Translations under genes and position numbers: made by a program
In this document: positions 1 through 5,493 of the stretch, piece after piece
Position numbering within the stretch: position 1 is the first letter of the stretch
How the letters are laid out: each line of letters opens with the position of its first letter
The notes under the pieces: generated by a model
Databases searched by the model: none
Told to the model about the DNA's origin: nothing
What the model saw: the letters and a program-made list of their open reading frames with translations, nothing else
NCBI GenBank assembly: GCA_019245275.1
Contig: JAFARW010000037.1
Coordinates: 1-6,403, forward strand
DNA length: 6,403 nucleotides
Direction: 5' to 3'
From: Vulcanimicrobiota bacterium
Lineage (GTDB): Bacteria > Vulcanimicrobiota > Vulcanimicrobiia > Vulcanimicrobiales > Vulcanimicrobiaceae

Positions 1-1
1 C

Positions 2-766
2 TCGCTGATTGGATCCTTCGTTGTCTTGCGGCGGCTGGCGTTCATCGGAGATGGAATAGCGCACGCTTCATTTGCGGGCATCGTGATCGCCTATTTACGC
101 GGCGCGAACTTCTACTTAGGCGCGGCGGTCGTCGCGGTCTTGACGGCACTTGGCATTGGGTTTGTCCATCGGAAGGCGAACATCTCGCTCGATACGAGCA
201 TCGGCGTTCTCTTTACCGGCGCCTTCGCGCTGGGAATCTTTCTGATGAGCCGCCAGCGCAGCTACAGCGTCGACCTCCAGGATTATCTTTTCGGCAACAT
301 CTTGGGAGTCACGCATCAGGACTTAATGCTGGTCGTCTTACTGTGCGCCGTCGTCGCGGCGACGCTGTTCTTTTTCTTTCGAGCACTCGTCTACACGTCG
401 TTCGATCCGGTCGTTGCTCAAGCAAGTGGAATCCCTTCGGGCGGCCTCGACTATCTGCTGCTCGTTCTGCTCGCGCTGACGATCGTCGTCACCCTTGAGG
501 CAGTGGGTATCATCCTCGTGGCGGCATTGCTTGTGACTCCGGCGGCAGCCGCTTACCAATTGACACGACGCTTCGCCGTAATGATCGCGCTCTCGGCGTT
601 GCTCGGCGCCTTTTGCTCCGTTAGCGGACTCTATCTCTCGTACTATTTAAACGCAGCGAGCGGTGCGACGATCGTCTTAATGGCGACCGTCGTCTTCTTC
701 GCGGCAATCGCGATTAAGCGACTACGCTTGGGCCGGCAGCGTTACGCTCGATCCAACCGCCCGTGA
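2..766 (+). CDS. ABC-3 family metal transporter permease, 5'-truncated (ZnuB/TroC/MntB type)
   Basis: Inner-membrane permease of a zinc/manganese/iron ABC importer; it would work with a periplasmic metal-binding lipoprotein and an ATPase, neither in the window. The frame is open from base 2, and the residues before the first possible start (TTG at 26) already match the family (GSFVVLRRLAFIGDGIAHA), so the true start lies upstream and roughly 20-30 residues are probably missing. Visible family marks are LAFIGDGIAHASFAGI near the start, DTSIGVLFTGAFALGIFL, the DLQDYLFGNILGV segment, and the hydrophobic stretch LEAVGIILVAALLVTPAAAA, followed by two more hydrophobic helices. The C-terminus is short and basic (RLRLGRQRYARSNRP). 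The final 25 bp overlap the 3' end of the convergent His-rich gene. The family is clear, but the exact metal cannot be read from the permease alone; zinc is favoured only by the His-rich neighbour. Confidence 0.93.
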   Translation, partial: SLIGSFVVLRRLAFIGDGIAHASFAGIVIAYLRGANFYLGAAVVAVLTALGIGFVHRKANISLDTSIGVLFTGAFALGIFLMSRQRSYSVDLQDYLFGNILGVTHQDLMLVVLLCAVVAATLFFFFRALVYTSFDPVVAQASGIPSGGLDYLLLVLLALTIVVTLEAVGIILVAALLVTPAAAAYQLTRRFAVMIALSALLGAFCSVSGLYLSYYLNAASGATIVLMATVVFFAAIAIKRLRLGRQRYARSNRP

Positions 767-1092
767 TTGTCGCAGTGGTCTGTGTGCCGATTGTGCAGAT
801 GTCCCGCCACGACATAGTCGGTGTGGTCGGCGTGCGGAACTGGTTCGTGTCCACAAGATGGATCATGCTGATGCGATCGTTCGTGCGCGTTGCACGCATG
901 TCCGGAGGCACAATCCGCCGGATTTGACGGCGAGGCTGCTAGCGCGTGTTCGTCCACGTGACCTTCATGCGCGTGGTGCAGATGACCGTCGTGCAGGTAA
1001 TCCAAGTGGCTTTCGTGGCGAACCGCGGTGTGCCCGCATTCGTCGGCATGCTCGTGGTCGTGGCTTCCATGCGTCGTATGCGTGTCGTTCAT
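742..1092 (-). CDS. Histidine-rich protein with two metal-binding-like repeats
   Basis: A 116-residue protein with 27 His, 13 Asp and 5 Cys, and no signal peptide or membrane segment, so probably cytoplasmic. It is made of two 33-residue units (residues 17-49 and 78-110) that align without gaps at an offset of 61. Their shared pattern is CGHxxVxHxxHxDYxxxGHLHxxHxxHxDxH, joined by a linker with two further Cys (61 and 67). Short proteins with this CGH...DYLHDGHLHH style are widespread in bacteria, usually as hypothetical proteins; I know of no firmly assigned function. Zn/Ni/Cu binding is inferred from composition and from the neighbouring metal permease and outer-membrane receptor. The ATG at 1092 is the only good start, but no strong Shine-Dalgarno precedes it. 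It is the last gene of the minus-strand run, 59 bp after the receptor. Metal store, chaperone or buffer are all possible roles. Confidence 0.8.
   Translation of the reverse strand: MNDTHTTHGSHDHEHADECGHTAVRHESHLDYLHDGHLHHAHEGHVDEHALAASPSNPADCASGHACNAHERSHQHDPSCGHEPVPHADHTDYVVAGHLHNRHTDHCDNHGRLDRA
763..1044 (-). repeat. Two 33-codon repeats in the His-rich gene
   Basis: The units lie at 946-1044 (residues 17-49) and 763-861 (residues 78-110), separated by a 28-residue linker. Cys19/Cys80, His21/His82, Val24/Val85, His26/His87, His29/His90, Asp31-Tyr32/Asp92-Tyr93, Gly36-His37-Leu38-His39/Gly97-His98-Leu99-His100 and His49/His110 coincide. The spacing is kept while other positions differ, which suggests an old internal duplication under selection for ligand spacing. 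Confidence 0.75.
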
Positions 1093-1112
1093 CGTTCGTC
1101 AACGATTCCGCA

Positions 1113-1143
1113 GTCCGGCGCGCTCACCTGGAGCGCGCCGGAC
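1113..1143 (-). terminator. Perfect 13-bp GC-rich hairpin between receptor and His-rich genes (terminator or attenuator candidate)
   Basis: Bases 1113-1125 (GTCCGGCGCGCTC) are the exact reverse complement of 1131-1143, leaving a 5-nt loop (ACCTG). The hairpin begins 8 nt after the receptor stop codon and ends 20 nt before the His-rich start codon. Neither side has a run of T, so it is not a classical intrinsic terminator. It may act as a partial terminator, as a block to 3' decay that stabilises the receptor message, or as a leader structure for the His-rich gene. The structure is certain; the role is not. Confidence 0.6.
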
Positions 1144-1151
1144 CCCGGATC

Positions 1152-3434
1152 TTAGAGCGGAGCCGTCAACCGGAAGAGGACGTTGAGACCCGACGAGATC
1201 TGCGTCGTGTTGAAGCCGTTTGCCATCTTAATAAGGTACTGATGGTTCAGCAGATTCTGGATGTCGAGATCGAAGCCGAGCGAGCGGTCTGACCCCTTTC
1301 CAGGATCTTTGCCGAGCGACAGATCGAGCGTCGTGTGGTTCGGCAAGCGCGCCGGGCCGCTCTGGAACTGAACCGGATACCCCGTTCCGTACTCGGCCTG
1401 TAAAGTCGAGAACCAAGTTTTGTTGGCGCCGAAGCGGTGCGTATACGCCGTGTTCGCTTCAAAGAGCTGGTCGTGATCCTCGGGTTGGAAGCCCCCGGAC
1501 AGCGCCGACGGCGGGAAGAGGAATGTCGAACCGGATACGCCCGCCGCTTCCGCGTGCGATAACGTTGAGGAATAGAACCACGAGTCGCCGTTCAGCATGT
1601 TGTCTTGCAAGCGCAGCTCCATGCCTTCGACGCGGCCCATCGAGTTGTTGAAGACCGCAAAAATCGGCGTGTTCAATAGTTGCGTCGTATCGAGAACATT
1701 CCAGCCGACTCGGCGGTAGAGGTTGACGTAACCCGTCATTCGTGAGTTAAAGTCGTGCGCGATCCCCATTTCCGCGTACGAGTCGCTTTCGGGCTTTAGA
1801 TCGTAGACGGGAACGGTCGGACATCCTTGCAGGACGACGCAGTCTTGCCGCACGTCTTCAAGGGCCGGCGCGGCGTAGAAGCGCCCGAAGTAGAAGTGGA
1901 TGACGTTCTTAGAGTCCGGAGCGATGTTGATGCCGACGCGCGGGCTCAGCTGATTACCGCTCGTGAAGCCGGTCGAGTGATCGTAGCGCAATCCGTAATT
2001 AACCGTTAGGGTGCGCGACGGCGACCATTTGTCTTGCGCGTAGATTCCAACAAGCGAGCCCGACTGAGAGGTGTTGGTCGAAACGTTCGGCATGCCAAGC
2101 TGCGCGAAGGTGCTGGCGCTCTGGAAATTTTCACGGCTGAGATCGATGCCGAACTTGATCGCATGGTGCACGGTCGCGCGAAAATCTGACGCGCGCAAGC
2201 CGATGTAGTTCGCGGAGCGATCCTGCCGTAAGCCGACATTTGGTGTCGGCTGGCCCGTAACCGGATCAGGAGTCGTTCCAAGGACGTCGGCCGGAAGATC
2301 CCCGTCGTACGCGACGCGCGTGTAGCGGTACCAGGGGATGAATTGAACGAGGCCGTTTCCGTCAGCGCTCGTTCGCGTGAAGTTCAGAGTGGCGAACCGG
2401 TCGTATTCCTTTTGGACGTCATCTGTGCCCGGAACGCTGACGACCGGGTCGTTCGGGTTGTTCGGGTCGGTGTTGATCGGTATCTGAAACTGCGCAAATT
2501 GGTTTGAAAAGTCCGCCGCCAGAGTCGATCGCGCGCCGATCGGTGCGACGATGCGCAGAAATTGGTCGTATTGGCTCGCGTCGTCATGAATCGGCACGAA
2601 TGTTGGCGCATCGATCCCGCGCGTCGTGCGTTGGGCGCTCGAGTTAAAGAAGACGTGAGTCGCGCCGGCGGTGAACGCTTGGTTGAGCGTTCCGAGGAAT
2701 TGGCCGTAGTTGCCGCCTCCCAGGGTTGCGTATCCCTGCGATCCGGTGACGTCGGAAGGACGATTCGTCAAGATATTGACGACGGCGCCCTGACGCTGAC
2801 CACCATATTCAGCGGGAAATGCCCCCGTGAAGACTTCGACTGAATCGACATTCTTCGGATCGATGATCTCGGAGAAATTTGAAGCGGTCGCGATAGGAAA
2901 CGGCGCTCCGTCAATTTCGTACGTGATGCCGTGAAAACCGTGGGCGACATTTTCATTGTACGAGAACTTGACGATGCCGGGCACCGTCTGGACGATCTGG
3001 TTCAAGCTGTTGTTCGTGGGGAGCGCAGAGATCGTCGTGCGTGTGATTGCATTCTGCGAAATCGGCGCGCCGGCCGCACCACCACGTGCGCTGACTTGCG
3101 TGTGCCCGATTTCCTTTATAGCAGCGATTTGCAGATTGACAACGGCAAGCTGATCGCTAGCGACATCTAGCGCTTGCGTCGCATCGGGTAGGCCTTCTGT
3201 GTGAGCCGTGATCTGGTAGTGGCCGAAAGGCACTTGTGGAAACGAAAAGTTGCCGCCCGAATCCGTCGTTGCGTGGAGCAGCGAACCTTCGCCGGAGATG
3301 CTAACGACGACGCCCGCTTTCGGTGCGCCGTTGACGATGACGTTGCCCCGCACGATGCCTGTTACGGCGGCGAGCGCCGGAGATGTGCAGAGCCATAAGA
3401 ACGCGGCCGCGAGTGCCGCAGCAATAAACCGCAT
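1152..3434 (-). CDS. TonB-dependent outer-membrane receptor with carboxypeptidase-regulatory-like N-terminal domain
   Basis: A 760-residue energised outer-membrane transporter. In order: a Sec signal peptide (residues 1 to about 22, hydrophobic core AAALAAAFLWL, likely cleavage after ALA), a CarboxypepD_reg-like beta-sandwich (about 24-105, with VTGIVRGNVIVNGAPKAGVVVS and later GNFSFPQVPFGHYQI), a short linker (IGHTQVSARG) where a TonB box could lie, a plug (about 124-225, with NQIVQTVPGIV, YEIDGAPFP and VDSVEVFTGAFPAEYGG), then a 22-strand-type barrel to the end (YAQDKWSPSRTLTVNYGLRYD, LKPESDSYAEMG, LDIQNLLNHQYL). Cys532 and Cys538 may form a disulfide in an external loop. The protein ends in TAPL rather than the aromatic residue usual for BAM substrates. 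AAGGA lies 6 nt before the ATG. The substrate is unknown; no His-rich loop of the ZnuD kind is seen. The neighbouring metal permease and His-rich protein suggest a metal or metal chelate. Confidence 0.93.
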   Translation of the reverse strand: MRFIAAALAAAFLWLCTSPALAAVTGIVRGNVIVNGAPKAGVVVSISGEGSLLHATTDSGGNFSFPQVPFGHYQITAHTEGLPDATQALDVASDQLAVVNLQIAAIKEIGHTQVSARGGAAGAPISQNAITRTTISALPTNNSLNQIVQTVPGIVKFSYNENVAHGFHGITYEIDGAPFPIATASNFSEIIDPKNVDSVEVFTGAFPAEYGGQRQGAVVNILTNRPSDVTGSQGYATLGGGNYGQFLGTLNQAFTAGATHVFFNSSAQRTTRGIDAPTFVPIHDDASQYDQFLRIVAPIGARSTLAADFSNQFAQFQIPINTDPNNPNDPVVSVPGTDDVQKEYDRFATLNFTRTSADGNGLVQFIPWYRYTRVAYDGDLPADVLGTTPDPVTGQPTPNVGLRQDRSANYIGLRASDFRATVHHAIKFGIDLSRENFQSASTFAQLGMPNVSTNTSQSGSLVGIYAQDKWSPSRTLTVNYGLRYDHSTGFTSGNQLSPRVGINIAPDSKNVIHFYFGRFYAAPALEDVRQDCVVLQGCPTVPVYDLKPESDSYAEMGIAHDFNSRMTGYVNLYRRVGWNVLDTTQLLNTPIFAVFNNSMGRVEGMELRLQDNMLNGDSWFYSSTLSHAEAAGVSGSTFLFPPSALSGGFQPEDHDQLFEANTAYTHRFGANKTWFSTLQAEYGTGYPVQFQSGPARLPNHTTLDLSLGKDPGKGSDRSLGFDLDIQNLLNHQYLIKMANGFNTTQISSGLNVLFRLTAPL

Positions 3435-3441
3435 GTTGCTT

Positions 3442-3481
3442 CCTTAACGAAAAAGTGTGTAAAAAGGGTGAATCGTTAAGG
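3442..3481 (-). promoter_or_regulatory. Inverted repeat joining upstream stop codon and receptor ribosome binding site
   Basis: CCTTAACGA (3442-3450) and TCGTTAAGG (3473-3481) are exact reverse complements separated by an AT-rich 22-nt spacer. Read on the minus strand, the first arm contains the TAA stop of the membrane-protein gene, and the second arm ends in the AAGG of the receptor's AAGGA Shine-Dalgarno (3441-3445), 6 nt from its ATG. In RNA the pairing would hide the ribosome binding site until a ribosome finishing the upstream gene opens it. As DNA, the arm centres are 31 bp apart, about three helical turns, so an operator is also possible. A 9-bp pair can arise by chance in a window this size; its placement is the main support. 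Confidence 0.45.
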
Positions 3482-4018
3482 GAGGCGAGGCGGCGGCCGG
3501 CAGTACCGGCTGAGCGCTAGTTGGGCGCGCTTGCGGGCGGGGATGACGGTTGAAAGCGAATCGAACCGTTCCCGTTCGAGAGCCGTGAATTGCAGCGTGA
3601 ATAGGCACAGTGCGGCCGCGGCCAGAAGCCGCAAGCCCCACCCGAGCGCAACGCGCAGCAGCACCGCGATGCACAAGATAGCTAGCGCAGCCACCGCGAT
3701 CGGCGTCGCGTGCGCCGACTCGCCTTGCTCGATCAGGGCAAACCAGCCGGCGGCCGATAGGGCGAGCGCTAGCACCGACGGCAAAAAACGTTCCAGGCGA
3801 GCGGCGAGGATCGAGCCCTCGCGCGCACCTGCGGCAAGGTAAAGCGCTCCGGCGCACAATGCCAGGATGCTGGCACAGACGGCGACTACCATCGCATCCA
3901 TGAGGAACAGATGGGCCGCGCCGCCCAGCGTGTGGGCACCTCCGAAGGTCAGGAAATGCGCGGCCATCGCGGCCGGCAAACCGAGGCACAGGGCGCCCAG
4001 AAACTTCCGGGTGGGCAC
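3476..4018 (-). CDS. Five-helix integral membrane protein of unknown family
   Basis: 180 residues, not recognised. Hydrophobic segments lie at about residues 6-24, 38-63, 78-97, 105-123 and 127-145, followed by a basic cytoplasmic-looking tail (ERERFDSLSTVIPARKRAQLALSR by its charged residues, then RPPPRLP). The first helix and following loop carry three His (21, 29, 36) in HFLTFGGAHTLGGAAHLFL; with His103 these could bind metal or haem, which is inference only. I chose the GTG at 4018 because AAAGGA (4029-4034) precedes it by 10 nt and the preceding residues are not protein-like; the frame stays open upstream only as a shadow of the divergent gene. It is the first gene of the minus-strand run, ending 41 bp before the receptor start. 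A role helping receptor energisation or inner-membrane metal handling would fit its position but is unproven. Confidence 0.72.
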   Translation of the reverse strand: MPTRKFLGALCLGLPAAMAAHFLTFGGAHTLGGAAHLFLMDAMVVAVCASILALCAGALYLAAGAREGSILAARLERFLPSVLALALSAAGWFALIEQGESAHATPIAVAALAILCIAVLLRVALGWGLRLLAAAALCLFTLQFTALERERFDSLSTVIPARKRAQLALSRYCRPPPRLP

Positions 4019-4126
4019 GCTGGTTAGTTCCTTTGTGTCCACAAGGTGTCCCGTTGAGCGAGCGTCCAATCTAAGGCGCCCACCCCTCGTTACGCCAGCC
4101 CCTGGAAGAGAAGGCTCTAAGTTCGT
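4019..4126. promoter_or_regulatory. Divergent intergenic region, presumed promoters for both flanking operons
   Basis: These 108 bp separate the starts of the minus-strand membrane-protein gene and the plus-strand 183-residue gene, so both operons should be transcribed from here. Next to the minus-strand ribosome binding site is a small palindrome, TTGTG-TC-CACAA (4033-4044), that could be an operator half-site pair. GAGAAGG (4108-4114) may be the plus-strand Shine-Dalgarno, although 12 nt from the ATG is long. I found no convincing -35/-10 pair on either strand and no clear Fur or Zur box. Confidence 0.45.
4029..4034 (-). promoter_or_regulatory. Ribosome binding site deciding the GTG start at 4018
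   Basis: The minus strand reads AAAGGA here, 10 nt before GTG at 4018. It is the best Shine-Dalgarno match upstream of the first hydrophobic helix, and no ATG in frame gives a better start without entering the divergent gene. Confidence 0.55.
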
Positions 4127-4678
4127 ATGACCATCCGTTCGCCTCGCGAGAACGCTGACACCGTTAGCTTGGTTTGCGCTCTTCTCGTGCGCTTTCCGGA
4201 AATCGCATCCGTTCGCTGCGTTCCCAATGACGGAACCGTGCGATTCACGTTTGTGGTTTCGCATCGGCTGGACCGGGCGGCTCAGGAGGCGATCCGAACC
4301 GCGGTAGACGAGCATGTCGATGGTTTCCTCTTGCTCGGCGATGATGTCGCGGGCATCGTGCGAGTTGACTGCGAAGCGGCGCGCGGCGTGACGTTCATCC
4401 ACGTGACACGCGATCTCGAGGGCTTCAGTAAGGACGAACTCGTCATGCTCGTTGGCATGTTTGCCGATCGATTCGGAAACGCGCTGGTGCGGAACCCCGT
4501 GACGGATGAACACATTGATGAAGACCCGGCCGCTCAAGAAGAGCTCGTGAGCTACGCGATCGATTCGCTGCGGGATCCGAAGCAGTCGAAGAGTCTTGTC
4601 GGCTTTCGCGAAGAGAAACGCGTGCTGGTCTATTTCTTGAAATCTAAAAGGAAGGCGAAGGCTTCGGCCCGCTCATAA
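4127..4678 (+). CDS. Uncharacterised 183-residue cytoplasmic protein, first gene of the ymdB-spoVS operon
   Basis: I do not recognise the family. The protein looks soluble, with no signal peptide or membrane helix. The N-terminal half alternates short strands and helices (VSLVCALLVRFPEIASVRCV, then VRFTFVVSHRL, a helix AAQEAIRTAVDEHV, and strand GIVRVDCEAARGVTFIHV). The middle is helical (FSKDELVMLVGMFADRFGNAL) and leads into an acidic stretch (DEHIDEDPAAQEE). The end is a strand followed by a strongly basic tail (LKSKRKAKASARS) that could bind nucleic acid. Codon use resembles that of its neighbours. The ATG at 4127 is the first start after the divergent intergenic region. ymdB follows after 38 bp. 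In Bacillus the gene before ymdB is rny (RNase Y), and this protein bears no resemblance to RNase Y. It is very likely a real gene, with function unknown. Confidence 0.78.
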   Translation: MTIRSPRENADTVSLVCALLVRFPEIASVRCVPNDGTVRFTFVVSHRLDRAAQEAIRTAVDEHVDGFLLLGDDVAGIVRVDCEAARGVTFIHVTRDLEGFSKDELVMLVGMFADRFGNALVRNPVTDEHIDEDPAAQEELVSYAIDSLRDPKQSKSLVGFREEKRVLVYFLKSKRKAKASARS

Positions 4679-4716
4679 GCGAGAGCTCATCACCCGGCAC
4701 GAAATCACTCCGCATC

Positions 4717-5493
4717 TTGCTGATCGGAGACGTCGTCGGCTCCCCCGGAAGAGAAGTGGTCAAGCGATGTGTTCCCGTCCTACGGGAGCAGCACTCCATT
4801 GACGCTTGCATTGCCAATGGAGAGAATGTCGCCGGCGGTTTTGGATTGACCGTTCAGACTGCGGAGGAGCTTTTTGAGAACGGCGTCGATTTTCTGACGA
4901 GCGGCAATCACATCTTCGACAAGCGTGAGTTCCGGTCGTACTTGGACTCATCTGACCGCATCCTGCGGCCGGCGAACTATCCGCCGACCGCGCCTGGCCG
5001 TGGCTCAGGCGTGCTCGCCGTGAACGGCGTGCAGATCGGCGTGGTCAATCTGATGGGGCGCACCTTCATGCCGCCGGTCGACGATCCGTTCCGTTGCGCG
5101 AAAGAGTTAGCGGCTGAGCTGCGGCGTCACACGCCTGTTGTCGTGGTCGATATGCATGCAGAGGCGACCTCAGAGAAGATTGCGATGGCGCGCTTCTTGG
5201 ATGGAGACGTATCTGCGGTGTATGGCACCCATACGCACGTGCAGACGGCAGATGAACAAATTCTCTCCGGCGGCACGGCCTACATCACCGATGTCGGAAT
5301 GACCGGACCGACGCAAGGCGTCATTGGCATGGATGAAGGCGCCGTGCTCGACCGCTTCATTACCGGATTTTCGGAACGTTTCAGCGTCCAGAAGAACGGG
5401 TCGAAGCAATTCTGTGCGGTCGTCGTCACGGCCGATGCGCAATCCGGACGCGCGCTCGATATCAAGCGCATCTTCCAGCGAGGACTACCATGA
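4717..5493 (+). CDS. ymdB: YmdB-family metallophosphodiesterase (2',3'-cyclic nucleotide 2'-phosphodiesterase type)
   Basis: A cytoplasmic di-metal phosphodiesterase; Bacillus YmdB hydrolyses 2',3'-cyclic nucleotides and affects biofilm versus motility decisions. All expected metal ligands are present at a constant offset of three from Bacillus YmdB: Asp5 (GDVVGSPGR), Glu36-Asn37 (ANGENVAGG), Asn64-His65 (TSGNHIFDKRE), His147 (VDMHAEATSEK), and His172 and His174 (YGTHTHVQTAD). GMTGP and the DRF segment near the C-terminus also match, and the 258-residue length is normal. The start is odd: the usual N-terminus MRILLIGD is encoded here as L-R-I-L-L-I-G-D with CTC at the Met position, and no ATG or GTG exists in the open frame back to the stop at 4645. 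TTG at 4717 is the only ordinary start, with no clear Shine-Dalgarno. The stop overlaps the spoVS start (ATGA). Confidence 0.93.
   Translation: MLIGDVVGSPGREVVKRCVPVLREQHSIDACIANGENVAGGFGLTVQTAEELFENGVDFLTSGNHIFDKREFRSYLDSSDRILRPANYPPTAPGRGSGVLAVNGVQIGVVNLMGRTFMPPVDDPFRCAKELAAELRRHTPVVVVDMHAEATSEKIAMARFLDGDVSAVYGTHTHVQTADEQILSGGTAYITDVGMTGPTQGVIGMDEGAVLDRFITGFSERFSVQKNGSKQFCAVVVTADAQSGRALDIKRIFQRGLP
5480..5484 (+). promoter_or_regulatory. Ribosome binding site supporting the long form of SpoVS
   Basis: GAGGA lies within the end of ymdB, 5 nt before the ATG at 5490. No comparable motif precedes the alternative ATG at 5586, which would give the usual SpoVS length, so this site favours the longer protein. 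Confidence 0.65.

Noticed and set aside
858..1292. A 144-codon plus-strand frame across the His-rich gene and receptor end
   Set aside because: It crosses two real minus-strand genes and the hairpin, and its Arg/His-rich translation resembles no protein domain.
3435..3475. A promoter (TTCACC and CGTTAA-like boxes) in the AT-rich gap before the receptor
   Set aside because: The -10 candidate is poor and overlaps the ribosome binding site; the AT-richness alone does not support a promoter call.
3444..3989. A 181-codon minus-strand frame overlapping the membrane-protein gene
   Set aside because: Its translation is Arg/Pro/Cys-rich with no domain character, whereas the frame at 3476-4018 gives regular hydrophobic helices and has a ribosome binding site.
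847..4046. The 11-mer GTGTCCACAAG occurring at about 847 and again at 4036
   Set aside because: A few 11-base matches are expected by chance in 6.4 kb, and the first copy is inside coding sequence for CGH; no shared function is implied.
4019..4537. Upstream extension of the membrane-protein frame to an ATG at 4537
   Set aside because: It would run antisense through the 183-residue plus-strand gene and adds polar, unstructured sequence before a GTG start with a good Shine-Dalgarno.
4640..4717. Programmed -1 frameshift fusing the 183-residue protein to YmdB
   Set aside because: The ymdB frame is blocked by a stop at 4645, and no slippery heptamer lies in the short overlap after it; a TTG start is simpler.
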